Part shown: piece after piece, positions 27,371 through 38,098 of the stretch | Position numbering within the stretch: the stretch's first letter is position 1 | How the letters are laid out: the number at the start of each line of letters is the position of its first letter | Assembly: GCF_018687455.1 (NCBI RefSeq) | Contig: NZ_CP061291.1 | Location: 806,001-870,000 of the forward strand | Length of the DNA: 64,000 nucleotides | Origin: Polynucleobacter sp. TSB-Sco08W16 | Lineage (GTDB): Bacteria > Pseudomonadota > Gammaproteobacteria > Burkholderiales > Burkholderiaceae | Reading direction: 5' to 3' | Translations under genes and position numbers: made by a program | Notes under the pieces: model-generated | Told to the model about the DNA's origin: nothing | The model's input: only the letters and a program-made list of their open reading frames with translations | Databases searched by the model: none

Positions 27371-29686
27371 ATGGTTGAAATCGAATTAGATGGTAAGGCA
27401 GTAGAAGTTCCGCAAGGTTCGATGGTGATGCACGCCGCGAATAAGCTCGGTACTTACGTTCCTCATTTCTGCTATCACAAGAAGTTATCTATCGCTGCTA
27501 ACTGCCGTATGTGTTTGGTTGAAGTTGAAAAAGCACCAAAACCATTACCAGCTTGCGCTACTCCTGTAACGCAGGGCATGAAAGTATTCACGCATTCAGC
27601 TAAAGCAGTTGAAGCGCAACGCTCTGTTATGGAATTCTTGCTCATTAACCATCCTTTAGATTGCCCAATTTGCGATCAAGGTGGAGAGTGCCAGTTACAA
27701 GATTTGGCGGTAGGTTACGGAAAATCCAGCTCACGCTATGACGAAGAAAAGCGTGTGGTATTTCATAAGAATGTAGGCCCATTAATCTCTATGCAAGAGA
27801 TGAGCCGCTGTATTCATTGCACGCGTTGTGTTCGTTTTGGCCAAGAAGTTGCTGGTGTGATGGAGCTTGGCATGATCAACCGTGGTGAGCATTCCGAGAT
27901 CACGACATTTGTAGGTCAAACTGTCGATTCAGAGCTTTCTGGAAACATGATTGATCTGTGCCCGGTTGGCGCTTTAACGAGTAAGCCATTCCGCTACGGT
28001 GCTCGCACATGGGAAATGGGGCGCAAGCGCTCAGTCAGTCCTCATGACAGTTTAGGTGCCAATACAACCGTTCAAACTAAAGCCAATAAAGTGCTGCGAG
28101 TGGTTGCCTTAGAAAACGAAGCCATTAACGAATGTTGGATTAGCGATCGTGATCGCTTCTCTTATGAAGGTGTCAATAGTTCTGAGCGCATCACAAGCCC
28201 GATGGTGAAGCAGGGCGGTCAATGGTTAGAGACCGATTGGCAGTCTGCATTAGATTATGTTGCTCATTCATTGAAGACTATTTCTTCTGAGAGTGGTGCG
28301 CAATCCATCGGTGCATTAGCTCATCCCATTTCTAGTACAGAAGAATTGCATCTCCTGCAAAAGATCGTCCGTAGCTTGGGCTCTAATCAAGTCGAAACGC
28401 GTTTACGTCAAACTGATATCAGTGGTGCTGCATCAGCTCCTTGGTTGGGTATGCCGATTACTAAGCTTAGCGAGCTTGACCGCGTTTTAGTGATTGGAAG
28501 CTTCTTGCGTAAAGATCAGCCAATCTTGGCTGCACGGATTCGTACCGCTGCTAAACGTGCACTTCAGGTATCCCGTATTGACGCCGGCGGTGATGATTGG
28601 TTAATTCCTGCAACAGGAATCGCTGCCGCTCCTAGTGCTTGGTTAAATGCATTGAGTGAAGTTGCCTTGGCGATTTCAAAAGCGAAATCAGTTAATGCAC
28701 CAGCTGGTACTTTTAATTTGCCAGTATCTGCACAAGCGCAACAGATTGCTGATAGCCTGCTTTCTGGAACAAGCTCTGCCGTCTTAATTGGCTCGGCAGC
28801 TCTTGCTCATCCTCATGCTTCTGATTTGCATGTTTTGGCTCAGTTTATTGCTCAGCAAACAGGAGCAACTCTGGGTTTCCTGCCTGTTGGTGGAAACGCT
28901 GTTGGTGCCTCTCTAGTCAATGCTAATGGTGCTGGCGTTGATTCAGTTCTGTCTGGCGATCGCCGTGCTGTGATCTTAATGAATATCGAGCCTGACTCCG
29001 ATCTTCCAAACCCTATGCAAGCCCGTGCTGCTTTAGCAAAAGCGAATACCGTCATTGCGTTAAGTGCATTTAGATCGGCTGACCTGTTAGAGGTGGCCGA
29101 TGTGATTTTGCCAATTACCCCATTTACCGAGACCGTTTCTACCTTTGTCAATGCAGAAGGTAGGGCACAAACCATTCAACCCGCTGTGAAACCTTTGGGT
29201 GATTCACGTCCGGCATGGAAAGTATTGCGTGTTTTGGGTGGGCTGCTCAACTTAGATGGATTCCTCTACAACGTGCCGGAAGAAGTCTTGGGTGAAGCAT
29301 TAGGTGATAACTACTGTACCCGCTTGAAGAATCAATCGACTGCCAACTCAGTGATCAATGGTAATTTAGCCCCACTAAACGGTTTAGAGCGTTTAGCTGA
29401 TGTCAATATTTACGCTGGTGATCCTATTGTTCGTCGTGCCCCTGCATTGCACTTAACACGCGATTCCAAACGCGGTAATCAGGCTGGCTTAAGCCAAAAA
29501 CTGTTCTCGGAACTAGGCTTGAAAGAGGGCGATGCAGTGCGCGTTACTCAAGGCGACCAATCGGTTGATTTGCCTGCAACATTAGAAGCAAACTTAGCAG
29601 CAGGTGCTGTACGTATTTCAGCAGGCACTTTGGCTAGCGCTAAATTGGGATCGATGTTTGGTCCAGTAACCGTAAGTAAGGCATAA
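27371..29686 (+). CDS. nuoG: NADH-quinone oxidoreductase subunit G
   Basis: The 771-residue subunit from ATG 27371 (GTG 27365 and TTG 27344 are possible) carries clusters N1b, N5 and N4. These are seen as the N-terminal ferredoxin Cys set ([25 protein letters not shown]), His-x3-Cys-x2-Cys ([15 protein letters not shown]) and [11 protein letters not shown] plus [10 protein letters not shown]. The additional Cys set for cluster N7 of E. coli is not present after CPVGAL. The C-terminal half is molybdopterin-oxidoreductase-like without cofactor motifs. Codon use and length match the operon. Confidence 0.95.
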   Translation: MVEIELDGKAVEVPQGSMVMHAANKLGTYVPHFCYHKKLSIAANCRMCLVEVEKAPKPLPACATPVTQGMKVFTHSAKAVEAQRSVMEFLLINHPLDCPICDQGGECQLQDLAVGYGKSSSRYDEEKRVVFHKNVGPLISMQEMSRCIHCTRCVRFGQEVAGVMELGMINRGEHSEITTFVGQTVDSELSGNMIDLCPVGALTSKPFRYGARTWEMGRKRSVSPHDSLGANTTVQTKANKVLRVVALENEAINECWISDRDRFSYEGVNSSERITSPMVKQGGQWLETDWQSALDYVAHSLKTISSESGAQSIGALAHPISSTEELHLLQKIVRSLGSNQVETRLRQTDISGAASAPWLGMPITKLSELDRVLVIGSFLRKDQPILAARIRTAAKRALQVSRIDAGGDDWLIPATGIAAAPSAWLNALSEVALAISKAKSVNAPAGTFNLPVSAQAQQIADSLLSGTSSAVLIGSAALAHPHASDLHVLAQFIAQQTGATLGFLPVGGNAVGASLVNANGAGVDSVLSGDRRAVILMNIEPDSDLPNPMQARAALAKANTVIALSAFRSADLLEVADVILPITPFTETVSTFVNAEGRAQTIQPAVKPLGDSRPAWKVLRVLGGLLNLDGFLYNVPEEVLGEALGDNYCTRLKNQSTANSVINGNLAPLNGLERLADVNIYAGDPIVRRAPALHLTRDSKRGNQAGLSQKLFSELGLKEGDAVRVTQGDQSVDLPATLEANLAAGAVRISAGTLASAKLGSMFGPVTVSKA

Positions 29687-29694
29687 GGTACGAG

Positions 29695-30768
29695 ATGGAT
29701 AATTTCTTGAACCTCATTACTACACAGGGCGAATCTATTTTTGGCTCTTTTTGGCCATTGGTTTGGGCTTTAGTTCGCATTGTCATCATCGTTTTGCCAA
29801 TGTTTGGTTGTGTTGCTTACTTAACTTTGTGGGAACGTAAGCTCATCGGTTGGATGCATATTCGTCTAGGCCCTAATCGTGTTGGTCCATTAGGTTTGTT
29901 GCAGCCGATTGCTGACGCATTGAAGTTATTAATGAAGGAGATTATTTCTCCTGCAAAAGCTAGTCTTGTTTTGTATTTCATTGCACCGGTAATGGTCATT
30001 GCTCCAGCGTTTGCTGCGTGGGCTGTGATTCCTTTCCAGGCGAAGATGGTGTTGGCCGATGTTAATGCGGGCCTTCTGTATGTCATGGCCATTTCATCTG
30101 TTGGCGTTTATGGCGTTATTTTGGCGGGCTGGTCATCCAACTCCAAATATCCGTTTTTAGGTGCGATGCGTGCGTCTGCACAAATGATCTCTTACGAAAT
30201 CGCTATGGGCTTCGCCCTGGTGACGGTATTGCTAACTTCAGGCTCCTTAAATTTGAGTACGATCGTTGCCTCGCAAGAGCAAGGCTATTTCGCTAGCATG
30301 GGCCTAAACTTCCTATCATGGAACTGGTTGCCTTTATTGCCAATGTTCTTAATTTATTTCATCTCAGGCGTTGCCGAAACAAATCGTCATCCATTTGACG
30401 TTGTTGAAGGTGAATCTGAGATTGTTGCTGGTCATATGGTTGAGTACTCCGGAATGGCATTTGCCATGTTCTTCTTGGCCGAGTATGCCAACATGATATT
30501 GATCGCAGCATTAGCTTCAACCATGTTCTTGGGCGGCTGGTTGCCGATTGTTGATTTACCTATCTTGCGCGATATTCCAGGTTTCTTTTGGTTATTCGGT
30601 AAAACTTTCTTCTTGTTGTCCTGTGTTATTTGGTTGCGTGCCACATTGCCTCGCTACCGCTACGACCAAATCATGCGTTTGGGCTGGAAGATCTTTATCC
30701 CCATCTCCGTATTTTGGGTGGTTGTTATCGGCGCATGGGTGGTATCCCCATGGAATATTTGGAAATAA
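29695..30768 (+). CDS. nuoH: NADH-quinone oxidoreductase subunit H
   Basis: The 357-residue membrane subunit joins the quinone cavity to the membrane arm. It has about eight hydrophobic helices, the [20 protein letters not shown] loop, the conserved [13 protein letters not shown] stretch, acidic [20 protein letters not shown] (quinone-site loop) and the C-terminal [13 protein letters not shown]. It starts eight bases after nuoG. Confidence 0.97.
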   Translation: MDNFLNLITTQGESIFGSFWPLVWALVRIVIIVLPMFGCVAYLTLWERKLIGWMHIRLGPNRVGPLGLLQPIADALKLLMKEIISPAKASLVLYFIAPVMVIAPAFAAWAVIPFQAKMVLADVNAGLLYVMAISSVGVYGVILAGWSSNSKYPFLGAMRASAQMISYEIAMGFALVTVLLTSGSLNLSTIVASQEQGYFASMGLNFLSWNWLPLLPMFLIYFISGVAETNRHPFDVVEGESEIVAGHMVEYSGMAFAMFFLAEYANMILIAALASTMFLGGWLPIVDLPILRDIPGFFWLFGKTFFLLSCVIWLRATLPRYRYDQIMRLGWKIFIPISVFWVVVIGAWVVSPWNIWK

Positions 30769-30779
30769 GTTGATTAATC

Positions 30780-31271
30780 ATGTTTAAGAAAATTTCCCAG
30801 TTCCTCGATAGCTTAATGCTCAAAGAAATTTTGGTTGGTATGTCCATTACTGGCCGTTATCTCTTCAAACCAAAAATTACCATTCAGTACCCTGAAGAGA
30901 AGACGCCTTTATCTAATCGCTTCCGTGGATTACATGCATTACGTCGCTATGAAAGCGGAGAAGAGCGTTGCATTGGCTGTAAGTTATGCGAGGCAGTTTG
31001 TCCGGCCTATGCTATTACGATTGAAACCGCAGAGCGCGATGACGGCACACGTCGTACCACCCGTTATGACATTGACCTAACCAAATGCATTTTCTGCGGC
31101 TTTTGCGAAGAGGCTTGTCCAGTAGATGCCATTGTTGAAACCAATATCTTTGAATACTTTGGTGATAAGCGCGGCGACTTATATTTCACTAAAGACATGC
31201 TTTTGGCTGTTGGTGATAAGTATGAAAAAGAAATTGCTAGCAACCGCGTCATTGATGCACCTTACCGCTAA
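30780..31271 (+). CDS. nuoI: NADH-quinone oxidoreductase subunit I
   Basis: The 163-residue 8Fe ferredoxin-type subunit carries clusters N6a and N6b. Two full motifs are visible: [16 protein letters not shown] and [16 protein letters not shown], each three Cys plus a distant CP. It bridges NuoG and NuoB in the peripheral arm. It starts eleven bases after nuoH. Confidence 0.97.
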   Translation: MFKKISQFLDSLMLKEILVGMSITGRYLFKPKITIQYPEEKTPLSNRFRGLHALRRYESGEERCIGCKLCEAVCPAYAITIETAERDDGTRRTTRYDIDLTKCIFCGFCEEACPVDAIVETNIFEYFGDKRGDLYFTKDMLLAVGDKYEKEIASNRVIDAPYR

Positions 31272-31291
31272 TCGAATAGAGCCTATATAAA

Positions 31292-31939
31292 ATGACATTC
31301 GATCCATCTACCTTATTTGCAGTCTTTTTCTACGGCTTTGCTGGCCTCTTAGTAATCTCAGCAATTCGTGTGATTACCGCTCGCAATCCAGTTCACGCTG
31401 CCTTATTCTTGGTTCTCGCATTCTTCTGCGCTTCCGGTCTATGGATGTTGCTCAAGGCGGAGTTCCTCAGTTTGGCCCTCATCTTGGTTTATGTTGGTGC
31501 CGTCATGGTCTTATTCCTATTCGTCGTGATGATGTTGGATCTTGATATCGAGCATCTTCGCCGTGACTTTAAAAAATTCCTCCCCGTTGCTTTCCTAATG
31601 GGTGCCGTGATTGTTCTAGAGCTCTCTATTGTGCTAATTCGTAGTTTCGTTGGCACGAATACGCCTGTCCAAGCAATGCCTGAAGAGGTAATGGCTAACA
31701 ATACTCAAGCCTTGGGCATGTTGATTTTCGGCGACTATGTTTATGCATTTGAAGTTGCTGGTGTCATCTTATTAGTGGCAATCATTGCAGCAGTTGCTTT
31801 AACACTTCGCAATCGTAAAGATGTCAAATCTCAAAATATCCACGAACAAGTCAATGTAAAGGTGGCTGACCGCTGGAGAATGGTGAAGATGGATACTGAT
31901 ATGGCTGCAAAACAAGATACTCGGGGTGAGAAAAAATGA
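31292..31939 (+). CDS. nuoJ: NADH-quinone oxidoreductase subunit J
   Basis: The 215-residue subunit has five hydrophobic helices, including the strongly conserved [19 protein letters not shown] helix with its pi-bulge region. A polar cytoplasmic tail of about 40 residues follows the last helix. It overlaps nuoK by ATGA. It forms part of the coupling region between the quinone site and the antiporter-like subunits. Confidence 0.95.
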   Translation: MTFDPSTLFAVFFYGFAGLLVISAIRVITARNPVHAALFLVLAFFCASGLWMLLKAEFLSLALILVYVGAVMVLFLFVVMMLDLDIEHLRRDFKKFLPVAFLMGAVIVLELSIVLIRSFVGTNTPVQAMPEEVMANNTQALGMLIFGDYVYAFEVAGVILLVAIIAAVALTLRNRKDVKSQNIHEQVNVKVADRWRMVKMDTDMAAKQDTRGEKK

Positions 31940-32244
31940 GCATTACTCTTGCCCACTATTTAGTGCTTAGCGCAATTCTATTTGCGACTAGCGTCATCGG
32001 TATCTTTTTGAATCGCAAGAACGTCATCGTTTTGCTTATGGCAATTGAGTTAATGTTGCTTTCAGTAAACATGAATTTTGTTGCTTTCTCTCATTATTTG
32101 GGAGATATGGCGGGTCAAGTATTCGTTTTCTTCATTTTGACTGTGGCGGCTGCTGAAGCAGCTATTGGCTTGGCAATTTTGGTTGTTCTCTTCCGCAAGG
32201 TCGACACCATTAATGCTGAAGATCTAGACCACCTTAAAGGCTAG
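31936..32244 (+). CDS. nuoK: NADH-quinone oxidoreductase subunit K
   Basis: The 102-residue, three-helix subunit has the two functional membrane Glu residues visible (Glu in [17 protein letters not shown] and in [13 protein letters not shown]). It is MrpC-like, proton-conducting and starts inside the nuoJ stop. Its size is normal for the family. Confidence 0.97.
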   Translation: MSITLAHYLVLSAILFATSVIGIFLNRKNVIVLLMAIELMLLSVNMNFVAFSHYLGDMAGQVFVFFILTVAAAEAAIGLAILVVLFRKVDTINAEDLDHLKG

Positions 32245-32246
32245 TC

Positions 32247-34301
32247 ATGCAATTGACCTTAAACATTCCTGTTCTCTGCGCAATTCCATTGGCGCCGCTA
32301 GTCGGCTCCATCATTGCTGGCTTTTTTGGAACTAAGTTAGGCGGTAATCGGATTGGTCACGGCGCCAGTCAGTTTGTCACTATCTTGGGTGTCACCATTG
32401 CTTTTATTCTGTCCTGCAATGTTTTATCGCAGGTAATGGATGGCTTTTACTTTAACGGCACCGTATACCGCTGGATGCAGTTAGGCGAACTCAATTTAGA
32501 TATTGGCTTCCTTATTGATCCGTTAACGGCCACCATGATGTGTGTGGTGACCTTTGTATCTCTAATGGTGCACATCTATACCATTGGTTATATGCAAGGT
32601 GAAGAAGGTTATAACCGTTTCTTCTCCTATATTTCGCTCTTTACCTTTGCAATGTTGATGTTGGTAATGAGCAATAACCTCTTGCAACTCTTCTTTGGTT
32701 GGGAAGCAGTGGGTGTAGTGTCTTATCTTTTGATTGGTTTCTACTTTGAACGCCAATCCGCCGTGTTTGCCAATATGAAGGCCTTCTTGGTTAACCGCGT
32801 AGGCGATTTTGGTTTCATTCTTGGTATTGGCTTATTGCTGGCAAGTACTGGCTCCATGCAATATGACGTGATCTTCTCGCAAAATACTGCTTTAGCTGCG
32901 CAAACCTTGCCTGGCACAAGCTGGAACTTAGCAACCGTTGCCTGTATTTGTTTGTTTATTGGCGCCATGGGTAAATCGGCCCAATTTCCACTCCATGTTT
33001 GGTTGCCGGACTCTATGGAAGGCCCTACGCCAATTTCTGCATTGATTCACGCTGCAACTATGGTTACTGCGGGTATCTTCATGGTGTCACGCATGTCACC
33101 ATTGTTTGAGCTCTCTGATGTAGCGTTAAGCTTTATCTTGGTGATTGGCTCGATCACAGCGCTGTTCATGGGTTTCTTGGGTATTGTGCAAAACGATATC
33201 AAGCGGGTCGTTGCCTATTCCACATTGTCACAGTTAGGTTATATGACTGTAGCTTTAGGTGTTTCAGCATATCCAGTAGCAATCTTCCACTTGATGACTC
33301 ATGCATTCTTCAAGGCGCTGCTATTTCTTGCAGCCGGTAGCGTAATCTTAGGCATGCATCACGAGCAAGATATGCGCAAGATGGGTGGTTTATGGAAATA
33401 CATGCCGATTACTTGCTTGATGATGTTGCTTGGTAATCTAGCTTTGATTGGAACCCCATTCTTCTCTGGCTTCTATTCAAAGGATTCCATTATTGAAGCT
33501 GTTGCAGCAAGTCATATTCCTGGCTCTGGATTCGCTTACTTTGCAGTTATGGCTAGCGTATTCGTAACAGCTTTGTATTCATTCCGTCTTTACTTCTGGG
33601 TATTCCATGGAAAAGCCCGTTGGGGTCATGCAGATTCGCATGATCACCATCATGATCATGCGGAGCAGGGTGACGATCACGCTCATCACGGTTTAGCTCC
33701 CGGTCAAAAACCACATGAATCTCCATTGGTGGTGACATTGCCACTGATTCTCTTGGCGATTCCATCAGTGATTATTGGTTTTTACACCATTTCACCACTT
33801 TTATTTGGAACTTACTTTGGCGATTCGATCTTTATCGACTTGGCTCGTCACCCAGTAATGAAGGAGTTAGCAGAAGAATTCCACGGTCCAGTAGAGATGG
33901 CGATTCATGCCTTTACTTCACCAGTATTGGGTCTTGTTGTACTTGGTGTGCTGACTGCTGCTATTGGTTATCTTTGGGCTCCCAAATTACCAGCTAAAGT
34001 GGCTGAAGCTTTTGCCCCGATTAAAAAATTGTTCGATAACAAATACTATTTGGATGATTTCAACCAAGCAGTATTTGCCAAAGGACTCATTTGGATTGGT
34101 GGCTTCTTGTGGCATCGTGGTGATCAAAAGATCATCGATGGTTTCTTGGTTAACGGTAGCGCATATTCAGTAGGGCGCTTCGCTGGTGTCATTCGCCATT
34201 TGCAATCCGGTTATGTGTATCACTATGCGTTTGCAATGATTGCAGGCCTGGCGGTATTGTTGGCCTGGGTTTTGTATGCTTACCTGCCTTTTGTTCGATA
34301 G
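32247..34301 (+). CDS. nuoL: NADH-quinone oxidoreductase subunit L
   Basis: The 684-residue antiporter-like subunit is at the distal end of the membrane arm. Key residues are visible: the Glu in FFGWEAVGVVSYLLIGFY, Lys in GKSAQFPLHVWLPDSMEGPTP (cited as KSAQFPLHVWLPDSMEGP) and the Lys in KRVVAYSTLSQLGYM. A long lateral helix follows at the C-terminus. A striking loop at about 459-481 contains nine His with Asp between them, a possible metal-binding insert. It starts two bases after nuoK. Confidence 0.97.
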   Translation: MQLTLNIPVLCAIPLAPLVGSIIAGFFGTKLGGNRIGHGASQFVTILGVTIAFILSCNVLSQVMDGFYFNGTVYRWMQLGELNLDIGFLIDPLTATMMCVVTFVSLMVHIYTIGYMQGEEGYNRFFSYISLFTFAMLMLVMSNNLLQLFFGWEAVGVVSYLLIGFYFERQSAVFANMKAFLVNRVGDFGFILGIGLLLASTGSMQYDVIFSQNTALAAQTLPGTSWNLATVACICLFIGAMGKSAQFPLHVWLPDSMEGPTPISALIHAATMVTAGIFMVSRMSPLFELSDVALSFILVIGSITALFMGFLGIVQNDIKRVVAYSTLSQLGYMTVALGVSAYPVAIFHLMTHAFFKALLFLAAGSVILGMHHEQDMRKMGGLWKYMPITCLMMLLGNLALIGTPFFSGFYSKDSIIEAVAASHIPGSGFAYFAVMASVFVTALYSFRLYFWVFHGKARWGHADSHDHHHDHAEQGDDHAHHGLAPGQKPHESPLVVTLPLILLAIPSVIIGFYTISPLLFGTYFGDSIFIDLARHPVMKELAEEFHGPVEMAIHAFTSPVLGLVVLGVLTAAIGYLWAPKLPAKVAEAFAPIKKLFDNKYYLDDFNQAVFAKGLIWIGGFLWHRGDQKIIDGFLVNGSAYSVGRFAGVIRHLQSGYVYHYAFAMIAGLAVLLAWVLYAYLPFVR

Positions 34302-34325
34302 GCCTTTGTTACTTAAGTAGCCACT

Positions 34326-35792
34326 ATGATTCTTTCTTACGCAATCTGGACCCCAATCGTCTTTGGACTCATTATTTTGTTTTATGGGTCTGAGAAGCCA
34401 TCTGCCGGTGTACGCTGGTTATCGCTTTTTGGGGCGGTAATTGGTTTTATTGCCACACTTCCATTGATATTGAACTTTGATGTTGCTAATGCCGGCATGC
34501 AGTTTGTAGAGAAGGTGAGCTGGATTCCTCGTTATGACATCAACTACCATCTTGGCATTGATGGTATTTCTGTATGGTTTATTGTTCTGACTGCATTTGT
34601 CAACATCATCGTTGTCATTGCAGCTTGGGAAGTAATTGATACTAAGGTTTCGCAATACATGGCTTCATTCATGATCCTGTCTGGATTGATGATTGGCGTA
34701 TTTGCTGCGTTAGATGCTTTGTTGTTCTATGTATTCTTTGAAGCAACCTTGATTCCGATGTACATCATTATTGGTGTATGGGGCGGACATAACCGCATAT
34801 ATGCAGCGTTCAAATTCTTTTTGTATACCTTGCTTGGCTCATTGCTGACTTTAGTCGCAATGCTCTATCTATATAACGTTACCAACACCTTTGATATTTT
34901 GGCTTGGCAAAATGCCCGCCTAGATATCGTTGAACAAATCTTGTTGTTTGCTGCATTCTTTATGGCATTTGCCGTCAAGGTTCCAATGTGGCCTTTGCAT
35001 ACTTGGTTGCCAGACGTTCACGTAGAGGCGCCAACAGGCGGGTCCGTAGTTTTGGCCGCAATTATGTTGAAGTTGGGTGCTTATGGCTTTTTGCGCTTCT
35101 CTTTACCGATTGCTCCAGATGCCAGCCAATACTTAGGCCCATTTGTTATTTTCTTATCCTTGGTTGCTGTGATCTATGTTGGTGCAGTGGCTTTGGTTCA
35201 AAAAGATATGAAAAAGCTAGTGGCTTATTCATCAGTAGCTCATATGGGCTTTGTGACGCTCGGCTTCTTCCTCTTCAGTCCACTTGGTATCGAGGGTGGC
35301 ATTGTCCAAATGATCTCCCATGGCTTTGTCGCTGGTGCCATGTTCTTGTCTATCGGCGTTCTTTATGACCGTATGCATACACGTCAAATCGCTGATTACG
35401 GTGGAGTGGTGCATCGCATGCCAGCATTCACTGCCTTTGCAGTGCTAATGGCAATGGCTAATTGCGGCTTACCTGCTACATCTGGTTTCGTTGGTGAGTT
35501 TATGGTGATCTTAGCCGCCGTTGATTACGACTTTGTGATTGGCATCTTGGCTGCCACGGCTTTGATTCTGGGCGCCGCTTATTCTTTGTGGATGGTAAAG
35601 CGGGTTTTCTTTGGCACCATCAATAATGAGCACGTAGAAGAACTCAAAGATCTCAATGCTCGCGAGTACTTCATGATGGCCGTTTTATCAATCTGTGTCA
35701 TTGGTATGGGCGTTTATCCAAAACCATTTACAGACATTATTCATCCAGCCGTGATCAATCTGCTGCAGCATGTTGCTGTTAGCAAACTCTGA
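34326..35792 (+). CDS. nuoM: NADH-quinone oxidoreductase subunit M
   Basis: The 488-residue antiporter-like subunit has about fourteen helices. Conserved features are YHLGIDGISVWFIVLTAF, the essential Glu in YVFFEATLIPMYIIIG, the Lys in FAVKVPMWPLHTWLPDVHVEAP (cited as KVPMWPLHTWLPD) and the broken-helix Lys in KDMKKLVAYSSVAHMG. It shares a fold with NuoL and NuoN. Confidence 0.97.
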   Translation: MILSYAIWTPIVFGLIILFYGSEKPSAGVRWLSLFGAVIGFIATLPLILNFDVANAGMQFVEKVSWIPRYDINYHLGIDGISVWFIVLTAFVNIIVVIAAWEVIDTKVSQYMASFMILSGLMIGVFAALDALLFYVFFEATLIPMYIIIGVWGGHNRIYAAFKFFLYTLLGSLLTLVAMLYLYNVTNTFDILAWQNARLDIVEQILLFAAFFMAFAVKVPMWPLHTWLPDVHVEAPTGGSVVLAAIMLKLGAYGFLRFSLPIAPDASQYLGPFVIFLSLVAVIYVGAVALVQKDMKKLVAYSSVAHMGFVTLGFFLFSPLGIEGGIVQMISHGFVAGAMFLSIGVLYDRMHTRQIADYGGVVHRMPAFTAFAVLMAMANCGLPATSGFVGEFMVILAAVDYDFVIGILAATALILGAAYSLWMVKRVFFGTINNEHVEELKDLNAREYFMMAVLSICVIGMGVYPKPFTDIIHPAVINLLQHVAVSKL

Positions 35793-35802
35793 GTAAAAGC
35801 AA

Positions 35803-37302
35803 ATGCAAGCATTCGACCTATACGCCATCCTGCCGGAACTCGTTCTCCTAATTGCTACTTGCTTATTGTTGGTGGCGAGTGTTTTTGTACCTGAAAAAGC
35901 CACTTCAACTCCTGGCGTTGAGCAAGATATCTTTCACACTCCCCGCGGTGTCGGTTTTGTGTATTTTTTCTCATTGATCTTGTTAATCTATCTGATCTTC
36001 GCATTCGTTGGCCGCTTAGGTGACGTATCCCTTGTTGCTATGAATGGTTTGTTTCAGTCAGACCCTTTGTCTAATTTGCTCAAGGCCTGTTCATGTGGAG
36101 CTGTCTTAATAAGCTTGATTTACTCCAAGCAGTATTTATCTGATCGGGGTCTATTCCGTCCAGACTTTATCGTCTTAATCTTGCTGGCTTTATTGGGCCA
36201 GATGGTTTTGATTTCTGGGGCAAATCTGCTAACGCTTTATCTTGGCTTGGAGTTGATGGCATTGCCGATGTATGCTCTGGTGGCTATGCGCCATAGCAGC
36301 GAGAAGAGTGTTGAAGCCGGTATTAAGTATTTCATCTTGGGCGCTTTAGCCTCAGGTTTCTTGTTGTACGGTATGTCGATGTTATACGGCGTTACTGGCT
36401 CTCTAGATTTAATTGAAATCTTCAAAACAGTTGCCGATCCCCGTGTAAATCACTTGGTGATGGCTTTTGGTTTGGTATTTATTGTTGCTGGCTTGGCATT
36501 CAAGTTGGGGGTTGTTCCTTTTCATATGTGGGTGCCGGATGTTTATCAAGGTGCGCCAACAGCAGTGACTTTGATGATCGCTGGCGCTCCAAAATTAGCG
36601 GCTTTTGCATTGTTATTCCGCTTACTGGTAAATACTTTGTTGCCATTGATGGGCGATTGGCAGCCGATGTTAGTCTTGTTAGCCATCCTATCATTAGTCG
36701 TTGGTAACGTTACTGCGATTGCCCAAACGAATATTAAGCGCATGCTTGCTTACTCAGCAATCGCACAAATGGGTTTTGTTCTCTTGGGCATGCTGTCTGT
36801 ATTTGATGATCACGCCTTTAGCGCTTCGATGTTTTACGCCATTACTTATGTGCTCACTACATTAGGTAGCTTTGGATTGTTGATGGCTCTGTCACGCAAA
36901 GGATATGACTGTGAAACTCTGGATGGTCTTAAAGGATTGAATAAGAAACATCCTTGGTTTGCATTTATTGGTTTAGTAATGATGTTCTCCTTAGCTGGCA
37001 TTCCTCCAACCGTAGGTTTTGCAGCTAAATTGGGTGTTTTGGAAGCCCTGGTAGATGCAGAGCATACGTTCTTGGCCATCATCGCCGTAATGGCGTCTTT
37101 GGTTGGTGCTTTCTACTACCTCAGAGTAGTGAAAGTGATGTATTTTGATGAGCCAAGCCATGAAGTGACTATTTCTGGCTCTGGTTTTGCTAAAGGTCTA
37201 TTGAGTTTGAACACCATCTTGGTTTTGGCTATTGGCATTGTCCCGGCTGCATTAATGAGTGTTTGTCTCGATGCAATGCGCCGCACCTTATTGGGCTCAT
37301 AA
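35803..37302 (+). CDS. nuoN: NADH-quinone oxidoreductase subunit N
   Basis: The 499-residue third antiporter-like subunit is the last gene of the complex I operon. Landmarks are [16 protein letters not shown] with the conserved Glu, [21 protein letters not shown] with the central Lys (cited as [19 protein letters not shown]) and [18 protein letters not shown]. It starts ten bases after nuoM. A hairpin terminator follows the stop by about 20 bases. Confidence 0.97.
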   Translation: MQAFDLYAILPELVLLIATCLLLVASVFVPEKATSTPGVEQDIFHTPRGVGFVYFFSLILLIYLIFAFVGRLGDVSLVAMNGLFQSDPLSNLLKACSCGAVLISLIYSKQYLSDRGLFRPDFIVLILLALLGQMVLISGANLLTLYLGLELMALPMYALVAMRHSSEKSVEAGIKYFILGALASGFLLYGMSMLYGVTGSLDLIEIFKTVADPRVNHLVMAFGLVFIVAGLAFKLGVVPFHMWVPDVYQGAPTAVTLMIAGAPKLAAFALLFRLLVNTLLPLMGDWQPMLVLLAILSLVVGNVTAIAQTNIKRMLAYSAIAQMGFVLLGMLSVFDDHAFSASMFYAITYVLTTLGSFGLLMALSRKGYDCETLDGLKGLNKKHPWFAFIGLVMMFSLAGIPPTVGFAAKLGVLEALVDAEHTFLAIIAVMASLVGAFYYLRVVKVMYFDEPSHEVTISGSGFAKGLLSLNTILVLAIGIVPAALMSVCLDAMRRTLLGS

Positions 37303-37324
37303 ATTTACCGGTACTGTAAATAAG

Positions 37325-37350
37325 GGCTCCTCAGGGAGCCTTTATTGTTT
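37325..37350 (+). terminator. nuo operon terminator
   Basis: GGCTCC (37325-37330) pairs with GGAGCC (37335-37340) across TCAG, and TTTATTGTTT follows. It closes the complex I operon. Confidence 0.75.
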
Positions 37351-37365
37351 AATGTTCAGTGATGA

Positions 37366-37411
37366 CATTTAAATGACATGGATCTTTTGTACGATCTTCA
37401 TTTAAATGAAG
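37366..37411. repeat. Twin palindromes CATTTAAATG, candidate operator
   Basis: The perfect 10-bp palindrome CATTTAAATG occurs at 37366-37375 and again at 37399-37408. The second lies inside a perfect 16-bp palindrome, CTTCATTTAAATGAAG (37396-37411). Their centres are 33 bp apart, about three helical turns, upstream of the Nudix gene. A weak promoter (TTGTTT 37345, TTAAAT 37369, 18-base spacer) would overlap the first copy. The binding protein is unknown. Confidence 0.5.
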
Positions 37412-37432
37412 GTAACTAAATGGAAAGACTCT

Positions 37433-38032
37433 ATGATCGAAAAATCATTTAAAGATATGCCGGCAGGGGATACCCACTTGCGCGAAGATCGCATTTCAGG
37501 TGAGGATATTTACGGCGGTATCTTCTTAAATATGAAGCGTGATCAAGTGCGCCTTCCTGATGGTCATATTGCTGCGCGAGAATATTTAACCCATCCCGGT
37601 GCTGTTGCTGTGCTAGCTCTCTTGGATGATGGCAGGGTGTTGCTTGAGCGTCAGTATCGGTATCCAATAGCCAAGGCGTGTATCGAAATTCCGGCGGGTA
37701 AGTTAGAAATCGGTGAAGATCCATTGATGTGCGCTCAGCGTGAGCTGGAAGAAGAAACTGGGTACACCGCTCAGAAGTGGAGTTTCATACGTCGAATTCA
37801 CCCAGTGATTTCATATTCAACTGAATTTATTGATATCTACTTGGCGCAAGAGCTAACTCCCGGTCCGAACAAGCTAGATGATGAAGAGTTTTTGGACGTC
37901 TTTGCAGAGCCTTTGGAGCAATTAATTGCCTGGGTTGAGGTTGGCGAGATTACGGATGTTAAAACGACCATATCTGCCTATTGGTTGGATCGGTATAGAC
38001 GTGGATTGGCGAGTCCTCACCCCCTCAATTAG
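37433..38032 (+). CDS. Nudix hydrolase, ADP-ribose pyrophosphatase type
   Basis: ATG at 37433 follows GGAAAG by five bases and gives 199 residues; an earlier ATG at 37406 lies inside a palindrome and has no ribosome-binding site. The Nudix box is complete at about residues 89-111 (Gly-x5-Glu-x7-Arg-Glu-x2-Glu-Glu-x-Gly: GKLEIGEDPLMCAQ then RELEEETGY). The preceding CIEIPAG and the later Glu-rich region fit ADP-ribose or related nucleotide-sugar hydrolases. It follows the complex I operon but is separated from it by a terminator. The substrate is inferred. Confidence 0.9.
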   Translation: MIEKSFKDMPAGDTHLREDRISGEDIYGGIFLNMKRDQVRLPDGHIAAREYLTHPGAVAVLALLDDGRVLLERQYRYPIAKACIEIPAGKLEIGEDPLMCAQRELEEETGYTAQKWSFIRRIHPVISYSTEFIDIYLAQELTPGPNKLDDEEFLDVFAEPLEQLIAWVEVGEITDVKTTISAYWLDRYRRGLASPHPLN

Positions 38033-38042
38033 GGTGTTTTGT
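38018..38042 (+). terminator. Weak terminator-like hairpin after the Nudix gene
   Basis: CACCC (38018-38022) pairs with GGGTG (38032-38036), followed by TTTTGT. The short stem covers the stop codon. Confidence 0.3.
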
Positions 38043-38058
38043 AATTCCCATTAAAATA

Positions 38059-38096
38059 GACCTATTGAATTTGGCATTTTTGCCCTTATATAGGTC
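38059..38096 (+). promoter_or_regulatory. Hairpin sequestering the DUF1178 ribosome-binding site
   Basis: GACCTAT (38059-38065) pairs perfectly with ATAGGTC (38090-38096), whose AGGT is the only Shine-Dalgarno-like element before the ATG at 38099. Inside, GGCA/TGCC closes a TTTT loop. The outer stem is A/T-rich, so it could melt easily; a thermosensor or protein-binding control is conceivable. Confidence 0.4.
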
Positions 38097-38098
38097 AT

